A stretch of DNA of 64,000 nucleotides from Brachypterus glaber (taxonomy: Eukaryota > Arthropoda > Insecta > Coleoptera > Kateretidae). Both the position numbers and the translations under genes were made by a program. The stretch spans positions 5,704,001 to 5,768,000 of the forward strand of contig OY294049.1 of the NCBI GenBank assembly GCA_958510825.1, read 5' to 3'. This document shows, piece after piece, positions 57,201 to 64,000 of the stretch. The notes under the pieces were generated by a model. It had not been told where the DNA came from, searched no databases, and saw nothing but the letters and a program-made list of their open reading frames with translations. How positions within the stretch are numbered: position 1 is the first letter of the stretch; each line of letters begins with the position of its first letter.

Positions 57201-60200
57201 AGCATCTCCTAAGTCCAGGACTTGTGTGGGCTAGTAGTAGAGGGAACCACCGGCTTTAATTGACTTTCGAACCAATTTATAGGGAGTGTCCGCTTCACTT
57301 ACGCCTTCGCCAAATTTCAATTATTAATTAACTGAAAAAGGCAAATCGGCGCCGGTGAGAATCGAACTCACGCTATTTGGGTAGTAAACTCGTCAAGTAC
57401 GGCGCGGTAGTCCACTACACCAATCCTCCCATGAGTAATTACATTTATTACCATTTTGTTATTATTTGTGATATAAGAAAAATAAGCAATATTTTACTCG
57501 GTTACTTTTTCTGTGATGGTTTTCAAAAAAGCTAGTGCTAACAGGATGTTTATTATTGTTATTGGGTACTTGTGGATAAACAAAATATTTATTAGTGGAT
57601 AATCAATCCATTGTTTAAAAAATATCCTTACCTGGAACTGTGGAAGGAATCAGCAAAAATATAAAAATTAAAAACGTTTAGATCATTTTTTTATAGAATG
57701 GTTTTACGTCCGGATTGTTTTAAGAAAAAATAATCACAGTCAACTCGTAAAAATATTCTTATACCTAGTATATTTTTGTTTATTATTCTGAATTATTTCT
57801 TTAAACTTTCAAAGTGTATTTTTTACAATTAAATAGTATATTATTTACCAAGTGAGAGAAGTTTAACATTTTTGACCTGCATCAAATTGCGGGATGAGCG
57901 CGCTAGCGCGAAGCCCGCAAGACGCGGTCTAAAATGTTAAATCTTCACTCACGTGGAAAATATAGTATTTTTTTCACTACCAGTACAATTAATTAGCTAT
58001 TTATTTATTTATTTTACTAAAATTTAATGAAAAAGCTTATAAATTTAAAATATCACGCTGGCCGTTCGCGGCCATTAAAAAAACAAATGAATAACTTGAC
58101 ATTTCTGGCAGAAATTTTCTGGTGATCTGCTAAAATTATTAAGTTAGAAAGTGTTTCCGTGTTAAGTGTGATAAAATATATAAAAATGGAAAGTGAAATG
58201 CAAAGTGATGATTCTGGTACTCCCCCAGAAATAAGGGAACAGGCGAAAACTGTGAGGGAGAATCTATTGCCTCAAAAATCAATATATGGGGGTTGTACCT
58301 CTAGTAATCTATGATCCTTACGGTAATATATTTTTATTATTATTATTATTAATTAATATTTATTAATTTATCATGCAATAAATAAATTTGGTGCCTAAAT
58401 ACACTTGTAAATAGCAATGTGATAAATAATTAAGTGAAACGCCAGATGCCAAAACAGCTGAATAAAAATTCATTATTAACCATGGTGAAATTTCATTATT
58501 TTTAGAACCTCTGACTTCATAGGTAGAGAAATAATATTTCTACCAATGAAAAGAACAGTAATAAATATGTGCTTTTAGGCTGGTGGTGAAAAAATTATAT
58601 TTATCCTTTTATTGTTTGTGATTTTTTTTCCTTTTCCTTTATTGTAAAACAAAATTGTTTTACTGTTAATATTTATTTTAACCATTAAAATTAAAGGATG
58701 TATTTTAATAATTCTTAAATTTTCAGACCTTTAATTTTAACATATATTTATTTACATATTAATATTAAAAACATTGAAAAACAACATTTATTACTGTGCT
58801 GTAAACAATTAACATATATTGGCACACAAACATCAAGTAGGTACAGATTTTCAAAATTCCTGAAACCTTCAAGTTTTTTAATGTTTAATAGAAAAGTGTT
58901 TTTATGCACACAATAACTTGTCAATCTAAGTTTTGATAATATTAAATTATCAAATTATAATTTTATTTATACACACATCGCCAAAATTCTCCCCCCCCCC
59001 CCCAACTAATTTAAAACGTAAACAAAAATGATTGTAACAAAAATGTCACATTTTAAATGTGGGTTCAATTCTACATTTTATTGAAATGTTGTATCACATA
59101 AGGTTATTTTCATGGAATAAGGAATTAAATTTAAAAAACTGTATCAATTAATTTTTATTGAAAGATGTCTGTCAATAACCAGTATGTCCTCCTCTGTTCT
59201 CAAGCAAAACACAAGCACGTCTTTGCATGCCAATAAGTAAAGGTAATTAATGGCTTCCTGCAATGTGTTGTTCCATTCTTCTTGAGCAGCAACAATTATC
59301 TCCTGAAGAGTGAGCGGGGGTTATCTTTATTCAAAATGGCACTTTTTAGCATAATCCACACATTTTTAAAAGAATTCAAGTCAAATGAAATTGCTGACCA
59401 GCTCATTCTTTGAACATTCCCTTGCTGTAGCAAATTAGTAACCTTGTTGTACGGTGGGGAGTGGCGTTATCGTCCATAAAAATGAAATTATCTCTAAATT
59501 TGTTTCGCAATGGAAGGACGATTGGTTGAATAATGTTTTGAAAGTAAATATTTTGCTTCAGAAAATAGGAGGACATACTAGTTATTGGCATCTTTGTTTC
59601 TCATATATTGTGACGACTTTGATTTTTAATTGATAGAATTTTATAAATTTAATTCCTGGTTGTGTAATTATTCCATTAAAATAACCTAACATTTCATAAA
59701 ACATTTCAATAAAATGTAAAATTGAACACACATATGTGTTAGAATAATTTTGTTTATGTTTCAAATTAATTGGAGGGGGGGGCAAGAATTTTGGCGATGT
59801 GTGTATTAAAAAAAAGTGAATTTATTTAACTTAAGCGTACAGTTTTAAATAAATTTATCAATCACAGAGACATTTTTTAACTAATTTGATGTTTGTTGAA
59901 AATTTAAACTGCGACTGGATTAAAATATATCAAGAAGGGCTTCATGTTTCTGAAAAACTGTAAATTTTTGTTACATAAATAAAACTTACCTTGATAAGCC
60001 TCAAAATACGTCCTATTCTAAATACTCTGACTACTCTTAATAACGTGGGAGAAACAGGGAAGTCTATCATGATATCCTCCATTAATATCCCAAGAATGGA
60101 AGCCAAGACCAAGAGAAAATCAAAGACGTTCCAAGGCACAGTAAAGTAGTGATGTCTCAGCCCTATTATTTTTACACAAGCCTCTGCAAAATATAACATT

Positions 60201-62500
60201 AAATTTTAAACTGGAATTTTAAAACACTTCCCAAATACCCCTAAAAATTGAAATTGACTTACCTAGTCCGAAGACTGTGGTAAAAAACGCATTACTAACT
60301 TCTAGTATAAAAAACACAGCATGTGGCTGATCGTAATGTTCGATGCCCATTGTAAGCATATTAAGAAAAATGAGCACGAAAATAGCTATCTCAAATCTTC
60401 GTGAGTTTGATAAATCGTAAAACATAGCTAAAAATTGATTCATAGGTCTTTTGATCACTTTTTGAGGCTTTTTTCTGCCTAATTTCTTCATTGCTGTATA
60501 ATAGTGTTTTTGGCTTTCTGTTAGAAACATTTCTAGAACTCCCCCTTCATACTAAAAAAAAAAAAACAAATAAGATAAGGAATATCTTAAGGGTATTCTA
60601 TACAATAGCGTATCAATTTTTCCTGAACGTATGACAAACTACCAAGAAGGTGAAGTTAATTAAAAGCTGGGTTTTCAAGTTTTTGCTTTTTTGCGTCTGC
60701 ATGCTTTTTATATTTTCTTGTATAATTTTGTTTCCTGGATCGAAATCCGTCGACAAAAAATAGTGTTTAACAATCTAATTAAATTTTTGATGGCACCAGT
60801 TGATTTGGCATGAAAAAAAAAAATAAGAAATAAGTTCATATGAACATATGTCCGCAAATGTTTTCTAACCTACAAATTTAAGCCTATTTTCTTTTACTAT
60901 CATAACTCTGTTGAAAAGCATTTAAATATAAAATTATGTTCATATACAGGTTGTTCCAAAACCACATGTAGATATTTTAATGGGTGATTATAGATTAAAC
61001 AATATGTAAAAAAGCTTCTATAAAGGTTAGTCCAGAAATGAGCCCTAAGGGAGCTACATCTAAAAAGTGGTTTTTATTTAATATCTTTGGAACCGCATGA
61101 ACCACAATAACATATTTGCACATAATTTTATGTAATTTTTATTTGGTAATTTTAACCAGGGACGTGCAAAAGTGTCACTTTTTTGTCCCAAACTTTTTTG
61201 TCTGTAGATTTTTTGACATTTTCTCAATAACTGCATTTTTGTCATATTTTTTAATGTAGAATCACCCCTTAAAATATCCAAATATTGTTTTTCAACCCTG
61301 TATACCTATATATTTTATCTTTTTCAGGTCAATTACTGAACCTAACATTAATTTTACTATATTCTATGTTTTAAAAAACTTTAAGGACTCTTACTTCAAA
61401 ACAGCTAAACTAAAAAAAATCCCCGTGATTAGATTTAGCAAATAAAGTTATGTAAGAAAATTTTAAAAAGAAATTAAACAGAAAACCCCTGTAAACTAGT
61501 GTAATGGTACGGTACCATTGTACCTAGACGGTACCATTAGTATTTAGGCAATTGAACGCAGTTTAAAAATATAAATTCTGGCTCTAAAGGGCGCAAAGTA
61601 AGATTTGCTGGTTTATTAAATAAACCTCAGAATAAACTTTAAAATAACATGCATTTAGATGATTTGTAAAGATCAAAGCAAAGTTTTTAAATGCTTTCAG
61701 CTTTGAGAATGTTCTTTGTTTCCAATCAATGTGAGCAAAAATTGAATGCTATACTCTAAGGTTTACCCTTTTTCAATGCTTCTGATAATTTATAAAAGTC
61801 CATATTTTAAAATCAACAGTCAGTCACAGGACAGTTGTAGTTAAATTTTTGTTTTCAAAGGTCCTTTCTAATAACAAATGCAGATCATTCTTTTTTTAAG
61901 TTTTTACCTTAAGGACTTCATTTTTTATAGTTGCAATTACGTAAAACTTCCTAATTTTCAAAGTCAAATATATTATATTAAAAACAAAAAATCGAAAAAA
62001 TGGCGACCTTAGGTACTCAAGCAAACTTTTTAACTAAAGAATGGTGAAAAGCCTATATCGATAACTTTATTAATAACCGAGAATTTTCTGATCAAAAACG
62101 CCTTACAAAAATTGCATTTTAACAAATCGGAACCGGGTCTAACTCACACATACATATTTTTTTCCATCATGAACGGGAAAAACTTTTTGTAGAGTTTTTT
62201 TATCCGAAAGGACCCTTAAGTGGCACTGTACCACCCTTCAGCTGCTCCTATTATAATCCACTTGGGAACAATGAGATATATAAATGTAACATAAAACTAT
62301 TTGCTTACTTTTTTCTTTAACATGTTAAAATTGTCGATGATGACTCCAATAAATAAATTTAACGTAAAAAATGAACCACATACAATAAATATAACAAAAT
62401 AAATATACGCATACAAATTGGCTTCTCTTTGGGGTTGTAAGTTAACTCCTCTAGCATCTACAGCGTCAGCCATTACTTCCATCCATCCCTCAAAAGTTGC
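47792..62500 (-). CDS. NaCP60E: DSC1/NaCP60E-type voltage-gated cation channel, 3' part (domain III pore to C-terminus)
   Basis: Nine exons on the minus strand (62500-62309, 60551-60263, 60183-59990, 51292-51090, 50569-50297, 49841-49622, 49294-49155, 48982-48531, 48201-47792) join in frame to 790 codons plus stop. Visible in order: domain III pore with ATFEGW, S6 ([15 protein letters not shown]), the III-IV linker with MFL in place of the Para MFM inactivation motif, domain IV S1-S4 (S4: [16 protein letters not shown]), S5, the domain IV pore TSAGW, S6 ([16 protein letters not shown]), an EF-like region, an IQ-like site ([11 protein letters not shown]) and a long Ser-rich tail. Glu in the domain III selectivity position, where Para has Lys, together with the MFL linker and C-terminal [20 protein letters not shown], places it in the DSC1/BSC1 family: sodium-channel-like, preferring Ca2+/Ba2+, in the neuronal plasma membrane. 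The 5' exons are outside the window. Confidence 0.93.
48531..48982 (-). CDS. NaCP60E: NaCP60E exon: Ser-rich C-terminal tail
   Basis: Starts [20 protein letters not shown], continues [13 protein letters not shown] and [20 protein letters not shown], with [15 protein letters not shown] and [13 protein letters not shown], all features of DSC1 tails. It ends GGCACAG|GTCTGT. If the donor is not used, six further codons lead to a stop (TGLLNLL). Confidence 0.9.
49155..49294 (-). CDS. NaCP60E: NaCP60E exon: IQ-motif region
   Basis: 46 codons plus 2 nt: [20 protein letters not shown] through [11 protein letters not shown], the calmodulin-binding IQ-like segment. Acceptor TTTTTCTAG, donor GTAAGA. 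Confidence 0.92.
49622..49841 (-). CDS. NaCP60E: NaCP60E exon: EF-hand-like C-terminal region
   Basis: [60 protein letters not shown]: the EF-like fold that follows IVS6 in NaV-type channels. Acceptor ATTTTAG, donor CAG|GTAAAC. Confidence 0.94.
50297..50569 (-). CDS. NaCP60E: NaCP60E exon: domain IV pore and S6
   Basis: [20 protein letters not shown] gives the domain IV selectivity Ala. Then come a Cys-containing loop, S6 ([20 protein letters not shown]) and the start of the C-terminal domain ([20 protein letters not shown]). Acceptor T13CAG, donor GTGAGT. Confidence 0.95.
51090..51292 (-). CDS. NaCP60E: NaCP60E exon: domain IV S4-S5 linker, S5 and pre-pore
   Basis: Found by translating the minus strand between TTTACAG and [31 protein letters not shown], then S5 ([20 protein letters not shown]) and the turret [17 protein letters not shown]. 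Its 203 nt keep the frame between the S4 exon and the pore exon. Confidence 0.94.
52039..52832. mobile_element. Foldback element, arms of about 370 bp
   Basis: The left arm starts at ATTATCACGGGTCGGATCGA; the right arm ends TCGATCCGACCCGTGGTTAT. They match along their whole length (for example ACCTAGGAATTTGAAGTA, GTTCACCATCCAACAACTGT and complements), with a central loop of about 60 nt at 52405-52465. Confidence 0.85.
53027..53817. mobile_element. Foldback element, arms of about 370 bp, unrelated in sequence to the previous one
   Basis: The termini AAATTGCAATAAATGTAAAC and GTATATTTATTGCAATTT are inverted. The arms include CGGGCTGATATTCTAAAGGG, GGGTGATTTTCGTAAGGGGT and CTATCTTGAATTTTAGGGGT with complements on the right. 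The loop is near 53420-53460. Confidence 0.85.
54096..54707. mobile_element. Interrupted foldback with a (TTTCAA)n microsatellite inside
   Basis: The outer arms (GTAGCGTACTTTA..., CTTGGGCTGCC, TGTGAAGTTACACAACAATC) have complements at 54570-54707. Between them lie CAATTTCAATTTCAATTT repeats (54248-54280) and AT-rich DNA that probably inserted later. Confidence 0.7.
55863..56622. mobile_element. Foldback element made of nested inverted repeats
   Basis: Outer arms: TTAAATTTGATTTAAGTACT ... GCATCCCAAAATACAT and complement. Two further blocks with the same (C)ACAAAAAAA(G)(T)TGTC..TGC motif and CAACCCC.. text form an inner palindrome around 56245. So one unit occurs about four times in alternating orientation. 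Confidence 0.8.
56889..57057. repeat. Imperfect inverted repeat
   Basis: ACCTAAGGGCATATCCACAG..CCCGCATA is mirrored by TATGCAAGCTTCTGGATAGG..CATACCTAAG. An inner pair, AATGCGATGCC / GGCATCGCATT, is perfect. Confidence 0.5.
57178..57430 (-). mobile_element. tRNA-derived SINE, copy 2
   Basis: Head on the minus strand: GGGAGGATTGGTGTAGTGGA (A box), then the B box GTTCGATTC. The body matches copy 1 closely from AATTAAGCATC to AATCGGCGCC. It lies in the long channel intron in the same orientation as the channel gene. Confidence 0.85.
57850..57955. repeat. Inverted repeat with a GC-rich loop
   Basis: CAAGTGAGAGAAGTTTAACATTTT pairs with AAAATGTTAAATCTTCACTCACGTG. The loop holds GCGGGATGAGCGCGCTAGCGCGAAGCCCGC, itself palindromic and CpG-rich. 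Confidence 0.6.
58186..58314 (+). pseudogene. Short N-terminal fragment resembling a tyrosine-recombinase-type transposon protein
   Basis: ATG at 58186 opens 42 codons ([20 protein letters not shown], then [12 protein letters not shown]) ending at TGA 58312. The NLLPQKS element resembles the NLLPEKS..Y start of Crypton-like/zinc-finger-MYM-associated recombinase proteins. A promoter-like leader precedes it, but no continuation was found, so I treat it as a remnant. Confidence 0.35.
58972..59803 (-). mobile_element. Decayed Tc1-like transposon, 832 bp, TA target duplication
   Basis: The inverted termini CACACATCGCCAAAATTCT and complement are flanked by TA on both sides. The minus strand from 59590 to 59170 encodes the second half of a DDE transposase in broken frames: [16 protein letters not shown] (second catalytic Asp) and [20 protein letters not shown] (the equivalent of the third acidic motif SPDLNPIExxW). 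The N-terminal part is missing. Confidence 0.85.
59170..59591 (-). pseudogene. Tc1/mariner transposase fragment
   Basis: Frame one covers 59591-59403 ([20 protein letters not shown]). A shift is needed near 59425 to enter [20 protein letters not shown] and then [18 protein letters not shown]. The DNA-binding region and first catalytic Asp are absent, so it is inactive. Confidence 0.8.
59990..60183 (-). CDS. NaCP60E: NaCP60E exon: domain IV S3-S4
   Basis: [20 protein letters not shown], then S3 ([17 protein letters not shown]) and the S4 sensor with arginines every third position ([18 protein letters not shown]). Acceptor TTTTGCAG, donor GTAAGT. Confidence 0.95.
60263..60551 (-). CDS. NaCP60E: NaCP60E exon: III-IV linker and domain IV S1-S2
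   Basis: Begins [20 protein letters not shown], the inactivation linker with MFL. Continues [19 protein letters not shown] (IVS1) and [18 protein letters not shown] (IVS2). Donor GTAAGT. Confidence 0.94.
60552..62308 (-). other. NaCP60E: NaCP60E intron between the domain III pore/S6 exon and the III-IV linker exon
   Basis: 1.76-kb intron. It contains the MITE at 60947-61300; otherwise AT-rich with no coding sequence. Confidence 0.75.
60947..61300. mobile_element. 354-bp MITE, relative of the 28828-29628 element
   Basis: CAGGTTGTTCCAAAACCACA at the left and a matching CAGGGTTGAAAAACAATATT (minus strand) at the right, TA on both sides. The inside has AGTCCAGAAATGAGCCCTAA, GGGAGCTAC, as in the larger element. 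Confidence 0.75.
62309..62500 (-). CDS. NaCP60E: NaCP60E exon: domain III pore and S6
   Basis: 64 codons, phase 0. It starts A-T-F-E-G-W (the E is the domain III selectivity residue), then [15 protein letters not shown] and the S6 helix ending NMLKKK, with donor GTAAGC. Confidence 0.93.
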
Positions 62501-62564
62501 CTAGAAAAAAAAGACTGTTTTTGAGCAAAGTATTTTCTTATAATTTCCTTTAATCTTTTATTAA

Positions 62565-63183
62565 CCCGGCGCGTGTGTGGTGGGGTTAAAACCACCCAAG
62601 ATATATTTCAAACGTAGACTGCTTCGCAGTATTTTTTGTTTTAAGATTCTCCTCTTCAATAGCTGTAGGTAAACGCATAGAGAACATATTGACGCCTTTT
62701 GATTGACCCTTATCCTACAAGTTTATTTTTTTTAGCGGTTTCAAAGTTCCGTATGGGTAGACTTAACCCTACCACAAACTTAACGTTATAAAAATATTCA
62801 TTTTAGATACGTATACACTTAAAATTTTCGTTTTCTTAAATAATTTTTGTTTCTCTTTTTTTATTTTATGTTATTTTATTTGGATATATAAAGTTGTTTG
62901 TTTGTGTTTTAAACAAAGATTTGTTTTTCCCTGATTTATATCTCCAAGTAAGTATTTTTTCTTGTAAATAGGCATTCTATAGAATCGAGTTTTGTATTTC
63001 TTTAAAACGATAAAATAAAAATATGTTTTTTATATTTCTTTTAAATATATTAGTATTCTAAATTAAAAACAAATAATTATTAAAAAAAAACACATAATTT
63101 TTTATGTGATTTTTTAAAGCTTGGGGTGGATTACACCCCACCACACACGCGATATTATAATTTTTCACCACACACGCGCCGGG
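62565..63183. mobile_element. piggyBac-like MITE, 619 bp, TTAA target
   Basis: The inverted termini CCCGGCGCGTGTGTGGTG / CACCACACACGCGCCGGG are bounded by TTAA at 62561-62564 and 63184-63187. A subterminal GGGGTTAAAACC / GGTGGATTACACCCC pair is also present. No transposase. Confidence 0.88.
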
Positions 63184-63189
63184 TTAATA

Positions 63190-63945
63190 ATAGTCCAGGC
63201 GGTATCTGTTTTAGGTTGGGTGAATCGGATAGCATGCTACATTTTTGGATCAATGGGTCCAGAATATCACTAGAAATGATAATTTCACTATGCGCATAAA
63301 ATAAACCGTGGGCTTTACTTTTTATATAGCAAAATGTTGTAAAATCGAGAAGAAATTCTTTTTTTTCCATTCATTCAACAAATGTTTAAACAACTGCCTA
63401 GGCTCTAATAATTAACGGATTTTAATTTTTCAAAAAAATGAGCTCTCTCTATATGTGATTAAATTTTGAAGTATCTATTTTCGAATTTTGAATAATTTTG
63501 AAAATTTGCATTTTTTTAAAATCTGTATTGCAAAATTATTGTGCAAAAACTATCAGACCGATTTTGATGAAATTTGGTGTAATGATTTAGCACACCATAA
63601 AGTTTTCTTGGGTCGATTTTAAAGGTTCCATGTATACTTTAAGTATGCGAAAAAAAAATCCAAAAAAAAAAACTCGAGTTTTTTACCCCTTTTTTGTGAT
63701 TTTTACTATTTTTGCAATAATAATAACTAACTATCTTTTCAATGTATAAAATTCAATTAAAAAAAAAAAATTCAGATATATATGAACGAAAAGGAGAAAA
63801 AAAATATTTCTTCTCGATTTTGCAACATTTTGTTAAATAAAAAGTGAAGCCCACGGTTTATTCTGGACCCAATGATCCAAGAATATAGCATACTATCCGA
63901 TTTATTCAAACATGGGTGTTTTGAAACGGATACCGCCTGGTCTAT
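63190..63945. mobile_element. Foldback element abutting the piggyBac-like MITE
   Basis: Left arm ATAGTCCAGGCGGTATCTGT ... AAACCGTGGGCTT ... TCGAGAAGAAATT; the complement is at 63800-63945 (GATACCGCCTGGTCTAT). Arms about 180 nt with indels. It starts only a few bases past the TTAA. Confidence 0.75.
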
Positions 63946-64000
63946 AATGGCTATTTAAACAGACATTGTTCATAACGATATGTCGAGCAAGGAACACGTA

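Larger units (their letters stand above)
51293..59989 (-). other. NaCP60E: 8.7-kb intron of NaCP60E between the S3-S4 and S5 exons
   Basis: No channel exon is seen in it. It is built largely from inserted elements, listed separately (52039-52832, 53027-53817, 54096-54707, 55863-56622, 56889-57057, 57178-57430, 57850-57955, 58972-59803). Confidence 0.75.
62501..64000 (-). other. NaCP60E: Upstream NaCP60E intron, continuing past the window
   Basis: The domain III S5 exon is not found before base 64000. The sequence is almost wholly the two elements listed below. Confidence 0.6.

Noticed and set aside
57355..57430. tRNA gene on the minus strand (second site)
   Set aside because: Same reasoning: SINE copy 2, with no pairing acceptor stem.
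47792..62500. Para (main voltage-gated sodium channel) as the identity of the channel
   Set aside because: Domain III has Glu rather than Lys in the pore, the linker has MFL rather than MFM, and the tail matches the DSC1 pattern.

Overview
The window is nuclear DNA from an insect. It is AT-rich, has short spliced exons with GT/AG junctions, carries many non-autonomous DNA transposons and a tRNA-derived SINE, and encodes an insect-type DSC1/NaCP60E cation channel and a mitochondrial complex I subunit. A beetle fits the texture, but I cannot prove the order from the sequence.

Layout. (1) 521-29882, + strand: one giant gene, which I join from 17 exons into about 7,785 codons. It has a signal peptide, thousands of residues of Glu/Thr/Ser/Asn-rich low-complexity and tandemly repeated sequence (including a single 14-kb exon), several dibasic processing sites, then an Ig-like domain, a Cys-rich module, one membrane span and a short cytoplasmic tail. 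The Ig plus Cys-rich part resembles the zona-pellucida-binding-protein (ZPBP/Sp38) arrangement; that identity is inference. (2) 32425-34051, + strand: a complete four-exon NDUFS4 (ND-18) gene, 184 aa. (3) 34052-47791: a gene-poor stretch filled with palindromic and terminal-inverted-repeat elements, a 16-bp minisatellite and one SINE. (4) 47792-62500, - strand: the last nine exons (790 codons) of a DSC1/NaCP60E channel, from the domain III pore to the C-terminus. Its 5' part lies beyond base 64000, and its 8.7-kb intron holds another SINE, a decayed Tc1-like element and several large foldback elements. (5) 62501-64000: a piggyBac-like MITE and a foldback element lying side by side in the next intron.

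The three genes have no evident functional link. The two most unusual things are the giant repeat-built membrane protein, whose exons 9-15 are all symmetric phase-1 exons (so even the 14-kb exon could be skipped in frame), and the density of foldback/MITE elements: more than 20 inverted-repeat structures in 64 kb, including one whose arms are themselves tandem arrays and which has an 8-bp target duplication.
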